From NCBI GenBank assembly GCA_019638495.1, contig JAHBTQ010000005.1:170519-234518 (forward strand): 64,000 nt of DNA, written 5' to 3'. The stretch is from Taibaiella sp. Its GTDB lineage: Bacteria; Bacteroidota; Bacteroidia; Chitinophagales; Chitinophagaceae. The translations under genes and the position numbers were made by a program. Shown here in pieces: positions 44,542-53,700 of this stretch (within the stretch, counting starts at the first letter, position 1; the number at the start of each line of letters is the position of its first letter). The notes beneath the pieces were generated by a model, which saw only the letters and a list, made by a program, of their open reading frames with translations, had not been told where the DNA came from and made no database searches.

Positions 44542-45087
44542 ATGAAAAGGATTTTCCACACCCTTGCCCTTGCCGCTGCTATAGCCGGCACGTTAGCATC
44601 CTGTAATAATGGCGACTACGTTGCCGACCCCAATAGCAATGCAAACCCCGGGGTGAACCCTGTGACACCACTTACGGAGTCAGAATTTACGTGGGAGAAC
44701 AAGAACGAGAAACTGGCGGCTGACATTAACGGTACACGCTGGGTGGCTGATAACGTTACCTTTTACCTCGACTCAACCGGGGCAAACGTAGTGACGGGCT
44801 ACAAAGACAAGAGCGACATTGTTGTGCAGCTATATATGCGCGACGTATGGGGGGGTAACTTGTATGATATGGAGTATAAGAACATGGACCAATACGGTAC
44901 TGTGATTTCCACCGTTCCGCTTGAGTCCACAATTCTTTATAGCTACCTGGGTAATTCCGGAGGATTGAAAATAACTCAGAATGATTCTGCGTGGATTCGT
45001 GGATCGTTCTACTTTAAGGCCATAGATGCCAAAAACAATGTAACTTCTGTACTGAAAGGTGTGATGAACATCGAAAAGCCATTGTAG
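44542..45087 (+). CDS. Lipoprotein of unknown function, DUF6252-like
   Basis: A 181-residue lipoprotein (MKRIFHTLALAAAIAGTLASC, lipidated Cys near residue 21) with a Asn/Pro-rich linker and a domain starting LAADINGTRWVADNVTFYLD, a pattern typical of Bacteroidetes DUF6252-type lipoproteins. The domain is all-beta (DIVVQLYMRDVWGGNLYDMEY, GSFYFKAIDAKNNVTSVLKG). No enzymatic motif. A bidirectional terminator follows at 45141. Confidence 0.65.
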   Translation: MKRIFHTLALAAAIAGTLASCNNGDYVADPNSNANPGVNPVTPLTESEFTWENKNEKLAADINGTRWVADNVTFYLDSTGANVVTGYKDKSDIVVQLYMRDVWGGNLYDMEYKNMDQYGTVISTVPLESTILYSYLGNSGGLKITQNDSAWIRGSFYFKAIDAKNNVTSVLKGVMNIEKPL

Positions 45088-45140
45088 TCATAAACACGTG
45101 TGGCATCGTTAGCTGCATTTTTAGATATCATAACAATTGA

Positions 45141-45172
45141 AAAGCCCCCGCACCATAGGTACGGGGGCTTTA
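45141..45172 (-). terminator. Bidirectional terminator, rplL and lipoprotein genes
   Basis: AAAGCCCCCG / CGGGGGCTTT stem of ten pairs around a 12-base loop, 24 bases after the rplL stop on the minus strand. The T run is only three bases in each direction, but stem strength and position support a terminator. Confidence 0.8.
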
Positions 45173-45195
45173 AGTTTATTGTAGCTCAAAGCTAG

Positions 45196-45570
45196 TTATG
45201 CGAGTTCAACCTCAGCACCAGCTTCTTTCAGCTTGCCTGCGATATCATCAGCTTCTGCCTTGCTAACACCTTCTTTCACTGCTTTAGGAGCGCCGTCAAC
45301 GAGTTCTTTCGCTTCCTTCAGGCCAAGACCAGTCAGGTCCTTAACCACCTTCACAACGTTCAGCTTAGAAGCGCCAGCGCTCTTCAGGATAACGTTGAAA
45401 GAAGTCTTCTCAGCAGCAGCTGGTGCAGCGTCGCCGCCACCGCCTGCTACTACTACTGCAGCTGCAGCCGGCTCGATGCCGTAGTCGTTTTTCAATACGT
45501 TAGCCAGTTCCTGTACGTCTTTTACAGTAAGGGCTACCAGTTGTTCGGCCAATGCTTTTACGTCTGCCAT
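45196..45570 (-). CDS. rplL: 50S ribosomal protein L7/L12
   Basis: 124 residues. The N-terminal dimerisation helix ([20 protein letters not shown]), an Ala/Gly-rich hinge ([20 protein letters not shown]) and the C-terminal factor-binding domain ([20 protein letters not shown]) are complete. It forms the ribosomal stalk with L10. It is the last gene of rplK-A-J-L, with no rpoB downstream, and a 173-base gap carrying inverted repeats separates it from rplJ. Confidence 0.97.
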   Translation of the reverse strand: MADVKALAEQLVALTVKDVQELANVLKNDYGIEPAAAAVVVAGGGGDAAPAAAEKTSFNVILKSAGASKLNVVKVVKDLTGLGLKEAKELVDGAPKAVKEGVSKAEADDIAGKLKEAGAEVELA

Positions 45571-45661
45571 TTTATTTTAGTTTTTGTTGTTTTTAAAAAT
45601 TGTTACTCGTAATTGTTTACTAGTACTGTTTATATATTGACTTGGAAGCCATGTTAATGTG

Positions 45662-45746
45662 ACAATTCGACAATGAGGCAATTTGCCAATGTCTGCATGC
45701 CGTGGTAGTAATTGTCGAATTGCCGAATGGGCAAATTGCCGAATTA
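45662..45746. repeat. Inverted and word repeats in the rplJ-rplL gap
   Basis: CAATTCGACAAT (from 45663) is repeated inverted as ATTGTCGAATTG (from 45711), giving a 12-pair stem; between and beside them lie GGCAATTTGCC and GGCAAATTGCC. The tract ends at the rplJ stop and may form RNA structure between the two genes. Confidence 0.55.
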
Positions 45747-46277
45747 CTCTGCTGCAGGAGCTTCTGCTTCTGCTGTAGCCTCTGCACCGCCTTCGTGGTG
45801 GTGAAGGAGCGCAGCAAGCACGCGCTTTGCAGGTGACTGGAGCAAGCCGATAACTTCGCCGATGAGCTCGTTCTTCGTCTTGATCTTCGTAAGCACATCC
45901 AGCTGGTTGTCGCCGGTGAATACGTCTGTGCCGATGAGCGCAGCCTTCAGTACAGGCTTCTCCATGTTTCCTTCCTTGCGGAAAGAGGACAGGATCATCG
46001 CAGGCTCCTTAGGAGAGTCTGAGAACATGAGGGCTGTAACGCCGTGCAGTGACTCATAAACGCCGCTGTACTTTTCGTCGTTAAAGCTCTCAAGCGCCTT
46101 GCGGATGAGCGTATTCTTTGCAACCTTCATTTCGACATTCTTTTCGAAACAAAGCCTGCGGAGTTTGCTTACTTGTTCTACTGTAAGCGACTCAGTATTT
46201 GTTATATAAAAGTTCTCGTACTGAGAGAATTTTCCCTTCAGTATTTCGATTACTTCGCCTTTTTGAGCAGGTGTCAT
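45744..46277 (-). CDS. rplJ: 50S ribosomal protein L10
   Basis: 177 residues. The N-terminal rRNA-binding part (KGEVIEILKGKFSQYENFYI, KNVEMKVAKNTLIRKALE) and the stalk helix are present; the C-terminal end is extended by an acidic Ala/Glu stretch (EGGAEATAEAEAPAAE). L10 anchors L7/L12 dimers to 23S rRNA. The classical autoregulatory leader is expected in the 125-base gap upstream toward rplA, but I see no clear L10 motif there. Confidence 0.95.
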   Translation of the reverse strand: MTPAQKGEVIEILKGKFSQYENFYITNTESLTVEQVSKLRRLCFEKNVEMKVAKNTLIRKALESFNDEKYSGVYESLHGVTALMFSDSPKEPAMILSSFRKEGNMEKPVLKAALIGTDVFTGDNQLDVLTKIKTKNELIGEVIGLLQSPAKRVLAALLHHHEGGAEATAEAEAPAAE

Positions 46278-46402
46278 GTTTTTTAATTTGATAATTTGGC
46301 TTTTCAGCTATCTGGCTATGCCAGGACTTAAGTCAAATCGTTTTTAAATTTTGTTTCCTTCACAACCGGCAAATTGTTTCATCGCCTGGTCGCCTCATTG
46401 AA

Positions 46403-47092
46403 TTACGATACAGTTTTAGTATCAATTGCCAGGCCCGGGCTCATAGTAGATGCCAGGCTGATGCCTTTCAGGTAAGTACCCTTGGCAGTAGCAGGCTTCA
46501 TACGAACGAGCGTATTGATGAGTTCCTGAGCGTTTTCAGCGATCTTATTTGGCTCGAAAGATACGCGGCCGATAGAAGCGTGGATGATACCAGCCTTGTC
46601 TATCTTAAACGCGATCTTACCACCCTTTACTTCGTTTACCGCAGCGCCAACATCGTTGGTAACAGTACCCGTCTTAGGGTTTGGCATGAGGTTACGAGGA
46701 CCGAGGATCTTACCAAGGCGGCCTATCTTAGGCATCACCGATGGTGTAGCTACGATCACGTCAACATCAGTCCAACCGCCGTCGATCTTCTGTACGAATT
46801 CATCCAGACCTACATAGTCAGCACCTGCTGCCTTTGCTTCAGCCTCCTTGTCAGGAGTGCAAAGAACGAGTACGCGCTTAGTTTTACCTGTACCGTGAGG
46901 AAGCGTAACGGTACCACGGATAGCCTGGTCAGCTTTCTTTGGGTCTACACCCAGGCGGATGTGAACATCCACTGAGCTGTCAAATTTGGTAAGATTGATG
47001 CTCTTTACCATGCCGGCAGCTTCTGCCAGCGTATATTGCTTGTTTTTATCAAGTTTAGCTTCTACAGCTTTTCTCTTTTTTGTAATTGCCAT
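46403..47092 (-). CDS. rplA: 50S ribosomal protein L1
   Basis: 229 residues, full length. [50 protein letters not shown] and [20 protein letters not shown] are L1 signatures. Binds 23S rRNA at the L1 stalk and can repress its own operon. It is followed by rplJ on the same strand. Confidence 0.97.
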   Translation of the reverse strand: MAITKKRKAVEAKLDKNKQYTLAEAAGMVKSINLTKFDSSVDVHIRLGVDPKKADQAIRGTVTLPHGTGKTKRVLVLCTPDKEAEAKAAGADYVGLDEFVQKIDGGWTDVDVIVATPSVMPKIGRLGKILGPRNLMPNPKTGTVTNDVGAAVNEVKGGKIAFKIDKAGIIHASIGRVSFEPNKIAENAQELINTLVRMKPATAKGTYLKGISLASTMSPGLAIDTKTVS

Positions 47093-47139
47093 TGTCAGTG
47101 CTTTAATAAGGTAAATAATACTGTTATGGAGCTGTAGGC

Positions 47140-47592
47140 TTATTTAACAGTGATTCCTTCAGGCGGAGTACCTTCTACGGTGAAACCCATGCTGCGTGCT
47201 GTACCTGCTACCATGCTCATAGCGCTTACGAGCTCGAAGCAGTTCAGGTCAGGCATTTTGTCCTTAGCGATAGCCTCAACCTGTGCCCATGTTACCTTAC
47301 CTACCTTCTGACGGTTAGGCTCTTTAGAACCCTTCTGCTGTTTAGCAGCTTCCATAAGCTGAACGGCAGCAGGAGGTGTCTTGATAACGAAATCAAAAGA
47401 CTTGTCCGTATAAACTGTGAGAAGTACGGGAAGAACTTTTCCCGCTTTATCCTGCGTGCGAGCGTTGAACTGCTTGCAGAATTCCATAATGTTGACGCCT
47501 TTAGAGCCGAGCGCCGGGCCGATTGGGGGTGCAGGATTTGCAGCACCGCCTTTAACCTGCAGCTTCACGAAGCCGCTGATTTCTTTAGCCAT
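47140..47592 (-). CDS. rplK: 50S ribosomal protein L11
   Basis: 150 residues. [20 protein letters not shown] at the N-terminus, then [17 protein letters not shown], and the C-terminal RNA-binding domain with [17 protein letters not shown]. It is part of the GTPase-associated centre. It is the first gene of the rplKAJL group here; nusG and secE, its usual upstream neighbours, are missing. A full promoter lies 115-146 bases upstream. Confidence 0.97.
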   Translation of the reverse strand: MAKEISGFVKLQVKGGAANPAPPIGPALGSKGVNIMEFCKQFNARTQDKAGKVLPVLLTVYTDKSFDFVIKTPPAAVQLMEAAKQQKGSKEPNRQKVGKVTWAQVEAIAKDKMPDLNCFELVSAMSMVAGTARSMGFTVEGTPPEGITVK

Positions 47593-47900
47593 TTAAAATG
47601 CTTTTTGGTGTTAACGAATGTTCATCCCTCCTTCGACAAGCTCAGGACCGGACTACTATTTCTCCCATTCAACCTTAATAAAAAGAGCAAATTGAGAATT
47701 GGACGGCAAAAGTATGGAGAAAAATTGGAAGTGACAAAATAAAAGTAAGAAAATTTGCATTTCAACCTTATAAATGACCGATCGAAGTATATCTACCTTG
47801 CAAATCCGTCATGAAATGATGGATGTACAAGGATGGCGTGTATACCTGAAAATCAGTTACAGTGATAACATATACCAAATCTGCCTTAATCGACTACTTA
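47593..47900. other. Intergenic region upstream of rplK
   Basis: 308 bases between rplK and the stop of the NHL protein gene. It contains the rplKAJL promoter (47707-47738), a 114-base leader toward rplK, and within that leader a CTTCGACAAGCTCAGG repeat (47631-47646). The stretch 47740-47900 holds only a 71-codon open frame without a recognisable product, and no clear terminator for the NHL protein gene. Confidence 0.5.
47707..47738 (-). promoter_or_regulatory. rplKAJL promoter TTTG-N20-TACTTTTG
   Basis: On the minus strand TTTG (47738-47735), 20 bases, then TACTTTTG (47714-47707): both the -33 and -7 boxes of a Bacteroidetes promoter at the right distance. It is the best promoter match in the window. 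Confidence 0.75.
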
Positions 47901-50624
47901 TTATTGCTTCACAAATTTTCCGGTTAAAACCCCAGTCTCATTCGCGACCCGGATGGTGTAAATGCCGCGGGGCAAATCTTTCACATTGATCCGCTGGGTG
48001 GCACTGTGCAGTGTAGTGCACAGGACCTCCTGCCCGAGGACATTGATTATCGTGCATGCTCCGTTTGTGTTACCGGTGGCTACTGTTAACTCTTCGGTTA
48101 CCGGATTGGGGTAGAGGTGCAGAACGTCGATGCTCAAGTTTGCAGTCGATACTGTGGGCGGTGGACAGCCTTTTATGTTCTGTGCGGTATTAGTCATGAG
48201 CACATCATTGTAGTCGAAATAGATGCCTACGCGGCTATCGATAGTTGTGCCCAATGGCAATGAAGGTCGGGGCCTGATGGTGTAGCTGAACATACCGGTG
48301 CAATTCTCATGGTCTGAGCTATCTGCGAGATTGATATCAGGAAAATCGAGGCGGAGGATGGTCTTATTGCCGTAGTATAGTTTCGTTACAAACATCGGGT
48401 GGGTATTCATAACGAAGTTCAATGTTGAAGGATCCAGCTTATCAGACAGGGTGTCCATTACATAAATGTTGACGGCTGGGCCACTGCCTATGTTCTCAAA
48501 ATGGACATCGAACCGGAAGGTGGTGTCGTTGTCGTAACAAGTTGGAGTAACCTCTATTTTGTTTGGGTCGCAGGATGTGCGTACTGTGTCAACGCGAATG
48601 ATGATATTATTAGGGACGTACACATCACCCGTGTAAGGCGTTATCGTTACTTGCTCATTTACGGTGTCGCCGTCTGTTGGGTAAGGAACTGCGAGATTGT
48701 GCCATACAATATAATATATGTCACGAGGTACAGCCTCGCTGCTTACCCCTGTCAGGTTCCAGGTGATGGTGTTCGAGGTACTAGAGACCGGCGTTGGGCG
48801 GGCTCCTCCTGTGTATGTATATTTTGGGCTGAAAGAAAGGGTAACGGTTGCGTCAGTGGGCATGCAATAGTCGTTGCGAACATAAATATGGCCCCTTTGA
48901 ACATGAGGGCCTGTCACAGGCACACGCATGGTGCCTGCCAGATCAAAGGAGGAAGTGGAAGTACACGATAGCGCTATTGATCGCGTGGGATTTATTGTTA
49001 CACCTCCTATAAGCGTATCATACACAACACCGGTAGATGGGCACGATGTGTAAAAGCCGGGAGGTGTAGAGAGAACGCGGAAACGATATACGTCTCCCGG
49101 AGTGCCGTAAGCTATATAATTAAAGCCACCAGTAGTAACGATGGTATCCACCGGCAGGCCGTTGGAGTCTACTTCTGTTTTCACAGATTGAGTTAAGAAA
49201 GCTTCGGCACCCTCTTTGACACAATTCATGTTTGCATCTGCAAAAAACTTAACCGGCAGTGAAGAGCAGAACCTATGGATGTAACCAAAGTTAACTGAGT
49301 CTAGCGGGGTTCCTCCGTCGTATAGTATCTGAAGAACTGAATACGTATCATTCACTGCATAACTGTGGTTCACTATTGCGTAGCCTCCATCTGAATAAAG
49401 TGCCGGCATTACCATTGATGTATCAGATGTTCCATCTCCGAAAAACGTCCGTAGTGTTAACCCAGCTCTATAGCTGACAGTTCGGGTAGTGAACTGAGGC
49501 CCTGCACATCTTTTATAAATATTCACATAAAAACTATCAGTTGCTGTACTTCCCCCCCCGGGGGAAAATGGCGCTATTGGTGAAAAAGAAAACTTCCTGA
49601 GATGAAAATAAAAATCCGTGTAAAAAATATTTCCGCTAGCTGCATCCGCTTTTATCCTATACGCTGCTACCGTTGCGAGATTAGCCGGAGTACCATTCAA
49701 TGGACTCCCACCTGTATATCCAGCAATTGTAGTTAAAATTCCAGTGGAAGCAGCGACCCGCCTAATACGCTCCCTACCGTGATCAGCGATAAATATATTC
49801 CCGGCAGCATCCACATCACAATCTTGCATACCGACAAAAGACTCGTCTGTGGCGGGTACGCCATCTGCCGACGAGGTACCTCCGCCTGCTACCGTGTAAA
49901 TCAAACCTGAGGCGGCATCAACTTTGCGTATCTTAGTTCCGACTGAGTCGATGATATAGACATTTCCTGCACCATCCATCCTGATACTAACAGGGCACGA
50001 TAAGGCCGCATCAGTAGCGGGTATTCCATCGGCTGCCGAACTCCCACCGCCTGCAAATGTGTACATGAGACCTGTAGCAGCGTTGACGCGTTTCACCTTA
50101 TGTCCCGACCCTGTGTAAACATTCCCCGAAGGATCAACAAAAACACACGTAGGATTCACCTTGGAAACTGTAGCCGGCGCACCCTCTGCAGTATCGCTAC
50201 CTCCTGCGACTCTTGTAATGATACCAGAAACAGCATCTACCCTGCGGATGACACTATCATCTGAAATGTAAATGTTACCAACCGCGTCAACAAAAACGCA
50301 ACTTATATGAGCGCCCAACTGCGCAGCAGTCGCAGGACCACCGTCGCCTCCTGAACCATCTATACCGCTTCCTGCCACGGTCTGGATTAAACCCGTTACA
50401 GCGTCAACTTTTTTCACCTTTGACACTGAGGGGCTTGCGGTGTATATATTCCCGAACGCGTCCACGCCTATTCCGGTCAACCAATTAATTTGCGCGCTGG
50501 TTGCAGGAACACCATCTGCGGTAGACATGCCGCCACCAGCCACTGTATAAACAGAACCGGCCTGGCCGAAAGAGCTAAATGAGAAAAAGAAAAAAACGAA
50601 GAAGCAAATAAAGGACTTTTTCAT
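47901..50624 (-). CDS. T9SS surface protein with six-bladed NHL propeller
   Basis: A 907-residue protein from the ATG at 50624 (MKKSFICFFVFFFFSFSSFG), a signal peptide; the frame opens at 50660. Residues about 20-330 hold six NHL repeats of about 55 residues (each with VDAxGNIYxxD and IxRVDAxxGI), a closed six-bladed propeller. Then comes a region with a PKD-like part, and at about 660-820 a DUF11/DUF7619-like domain (CDPNKIEVTPTCYDNDTTFR, VGIYFDYNDVLMTNTAQN). The last about 75 residues (LHLYPNPVTEELTVATGNTN ... LPRGIYTIRVANETG) are a T9SS type A tail. The tract PGGG is encoded by a C8G5 run at 49552-49564. It lies downstream of the giant adhesin gene, behind a terminator. Confidence 0.87.
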   Translation of the reverse strand: MKKSFICFFVFFFFSFSSFGQAGSVYTVAGGGMSTADGVPATSAQINWLTGIGVDAFGNIYTASPSVSKVKKVDAVTGLIQTVAGSGIDGSGGDGGPATAAQLGAHISCVFVDAVGNIYISDDSVIRRVDAVSGIITRVAGGSDTAEGAPATVSKVNPTCVFVDPSGNVYTGSGHKVKRVNAATGLMYTFAGGGSSAADGIPATDAALSCPVSIRMDGAGNVYIIDSVGTKIRKVDAASGLIYTVAGGGTSSADGVPATDESFVGMQDCDVDAAGNIFIADHGRERIRRVAASTGILTTIAGYTGGSPLNGTPANLATVAAYRIKADAASGNIFYTDFYFHLRKFSFSPIAPFSPGGGSTATDSFYVNIYKRCAGPQFTTRTVSYRAGLTLRTFFGDGTSDTSMVMPALYSDGGYAIVNHSYAVNDTYSVLQILYDGGTPLDSVNFGYIHRFCSSLPVKFFADANMNCVKEGAEAFLTQSVKTEVDSNGLPVDTIVTTGGFNYIAYGTPGDVYRFRVLSTPPGFYTSCPSTGVVYDTLIGGVTINPTRSIALSCTSTSSFDLAGTMRVPVTGPHVQRGHIYVRNDYCMPTDATVTLSFSPKYTYTGGARPTPVSSTSNTITWNLTGVSSEAVPRDIYYIVWHNLAVPYPTDGDTVNEQVTITPYTGDVYVPNNIIIRVDTVRTSCDPNKIEVTPTCYDNDTTFRFDVHFENIGSGPAVNIYVMDTLSDKLDPSTLNFVMNTHPMFVTKLYYGNKTILRLDFPDINLADSSDHENCTGMFSYTIRPRPSLPLGTTIDSRVGIYFDYNDVLMTNTAQNIKGCPPPTVSTANLSIDVLHLYPNPVTEELTVATGNTNGACTIINVLGQEVLCTTLHSATQRINVKDLPRGIYTIRVANETGVLTGKFVKQ
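49552..49564. repeat. Homopolymer run C8G5 inside the NHL protein gene
   Basis: Eight C followed by five G within the coding region (Pro-Gly-Gly-Gly codons on the minus strand). A change of one base would shift the frame in the middle of the protein and remove the sorting tail. It is in frame as given. Confidence 0.6.
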
Positions 50625-50729
50625 AGGGGCGACTATTACGTATACATGCAAGTTAAGCACAATAAGTCATTCAAATATCACAGACAGATACTAATCAATA
50701 ATTATCTGTAACGTACCGGAAGAAAACAA

Positions 50730-50757
50730 CAACGGCACCGCTTTCACGGTGCCGTTG
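50730..50757 (-). terminator. Terminator after the giant adhesin gene
   Basis: CAACGGCACCG / CGGTGCCGTTG, an 11-base perfect stem with loop CTTTCA, 23 bases after the stop on the minus strand and followed by TTGTTTTCTTCC. Confidence 0.85.
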
Positions 50758-50780
50758 GGTATTTATTCAACTCAAAAACT

Positions 50781-53700
50781 CTATTTCAGCAAGAGTACTT
50801 TACCTATGTAGGAACCGTACTCTGTAGATACACGGTAGATATACACGCCTGCTGCGAGATTCTCACCATTCAGCGTAGCAGTATATTCTTCACCCGGATT
50901 GATCACGTCGTTGTAGATAGTGGCCACCTTGATACCGGTAGCAGCATTGAACACATCTACCGTTGCAAACTTGCCTACAGGCAGGTTGAAGTGGATGGTG
51001 GTCTGAGACACGAACGGGTTCGGGTGAGCACCATACATTACACCGGCTTCTGTAGCCGCTGCAACGCCACGAGCACTTACTTCATTAACCGTAACTGTCA
51101 GTGTCACTGTCTCGCCAACCGCATCTGTAACTACTACCGAGTAGGTACCTGCAGTGAGGCCTGTAAGGTTCTGCGTTGTAGCGCCATTGCTCCACAGGAA
51201 TGTGTATGGCATTGTGCCACCCACTACAGAGAGCAGTATGCAACCGTCTGTGCCACCCGGAGTGGTAACATGAGATACGGTAGCAGTTGCCGCAAGTACC
51301 AGTACGCTCACATCCTTAGTAGCTACTACTGTGCCACAGCTATTGGTAACCGCATAGCTGATGGTAGACGTACCGTAGCTGATGCCGGAAACCACACCTG
51401 TGCCGCTTACCGTTGCAACACCTGTGCTGCTGCTGCTCCACACACCACCTGTTGACGCATTGGCCAGGGAGATGCTGGTGCCAACACAAACTGTAGACGG
51501 ACCTGTGATAGTAGCCACAGTTGGCAATGGATTTACAGTAAGCACCTTGCTGGTAGATGAGTATCCACAACCATTGTGTACTGAGTAAGAAATGGTAGCG
51601 GTACCCTCGCCCACACCGGTAACGATGCCTGCGCTGCTAACAGCTGCGTGTGTGATGTCGCTTGTTGTCCAGCTACCACCTGTAGTGCTATTGCCCAGCG
51701 TCACTGTGGATCCTACACACACCACTGATGGGCCGGTAATGTCTGATACTGCCGGCGGAACGCCAACAGGTACCAACCTGGTTGCCACTACAGTGCCACA
51801 GTAATTAGTAACCGAGTAAGAGATAACAGGGTTTCCACCTGCGATACCCGTGATAACGCCTGCGCTGTTTACCGTGGCAAGTGATGGGTTGCTGCTGCTC
51901 CAAACACCGCCTGCGGTAGCATCTGAAGCAGTTATTGTCCAGCCGACACATATGCTGCTTGTACCAGTGATAGGAGCAACTGTTGCGATCGGATTAACCG
52001 TGAGAACACGTGTAACATAAGAGACGCCACAATCGTGAGCCACTGTGTAAGTGACAACACCCGTACCTGCAGCCACGCCGGTAACAACACCGGTAGTGCT
52101 GTTTACTGTGAACTTAACAGGATAATCGGTGGTAGACCATGTGCCGCCTGTCATAGAGTTGGTAAGTGTAACTGAGCTGCCCGGACAAACGATGCCTGTG
52201 CCGCCGATAGCCGGGATGGTGGTCGTTACAGGGTTAACTGTGAATACTGTTGTTACCATCACGATTCCGCACGAAGTATTGTGCCTGTAGCTTACCAGAA
52301 CTGTACCTGCAGAAACACCTGTGATAGTGCCGTTATCTATATCTATCGTAGCGATAGATGTATCGCTGGTGTACCATGCACCATGTGGCGTAGCGTCATA
52401 AAGCGTGGTAGATGCACCAGCACATATGCTGCCCGGGCCAGTAATTGGGCTGGTAGTAGGTAGTATTTCAACCGTAACATCGCGCAGGCCATATGCAGTA
52501 CCGCACACATTGCTAACGGTGTAAGAGATAGTAGTGAGACCGGTATCAACACCGTACACAACACCAGTGCTGCTAACTGTAGCTATCGACGTGTTGCCGC
52601 TGCTCCAGTAACCACCTGTTACAGGGCTGATGTATGGGATAGATGACCCACGGCATACCTTGGCCGCACCAATAATAGAACCTGCGTAAGGCATTGGGTT
52701 AAATGTAACCACCCTGGTAGCATATGAATTTCCGCATGCATTGGTAACTGTATAAGATATAGTAGACGTACCATAACCTACACCGGAAACGTAGCCATAT
52801 GCATCAACAATAGCCACCGAAGTGTTGCTGCTGCTCCAGGAGCCTCCCGTACCTGTAGTAATGAGGTGTGTAGTGCCACTGCCACAGATAGCTGATGTGC
52901 CAGAGATAACGCCCGCAACCGGAGCTGTGCTCACCGTAACATTGATAGTAGTGAATGCAGAAGCGATACCGTCGTTTGCCTTTACTACAAACACATCTGC
53001 ACCAGTGTAACCGCTAGCCGGAGTGTAGCTGAGCCCGGAAGGCGTGATTGTAGCGCCCGTAGTAGTGGCAGAGTAGCCTGCTACGAGTGTACCATGAGCC
53101 GGAGCAGTAACTACCGTCCAGGTAAGTGGCTGCAGCGTATCGTAGTCAGTTACAGCCAGCCTTGTATTCAGTGATATAGGACCGGAACCATAACAAACGT
53201 CAACATTCTGCACGGCGCCCGCTGGGAAGTAAGGAACACGGTTGTATTCACCCAGGATACGTACTACATAGTTAGCATTGTCTGCAATGAATATGCGGCC
53301 AGCGCAATCTCGGGAGAGACCCATAGGCTGGTAGAGGCGCGCCAGCAATGCCGGACCACCATCGCCGCTATAACCAATGAGGTGCATACCAGCTATGGTG
53401 CTGATGATACCCGCAGGGTTAACCTTACGAACTACCTGGTTTGTGTATTCAGAGAAATATACGTTACCTGCAGCATCACTGGTGATGCCATAAGGATGAT
53501 CAAGCTTAGCAGCAGTAGCTGCACCGCCATCGCCACTGTAACCTGTGATACCGTTACCGGCAAGAGTAGTGATCATACCACCTGCATCAACCTTACGAAC
53601 AACCTGGTTGCCCCAATCGGAGATGTAGAGGTTGCCCACATTATCCACGTGCACGTTCTTAGGATTATTTAGACGTGCAGCGGTCGCAGCAGCGCTATCA

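Noticed and set aside
47774..47989. 71-codon frame between rplK and the NHL protein gene
   Set aside because: Overlaps the end of the NHL protein gene on the other strand, with no signal, domain or promoter.
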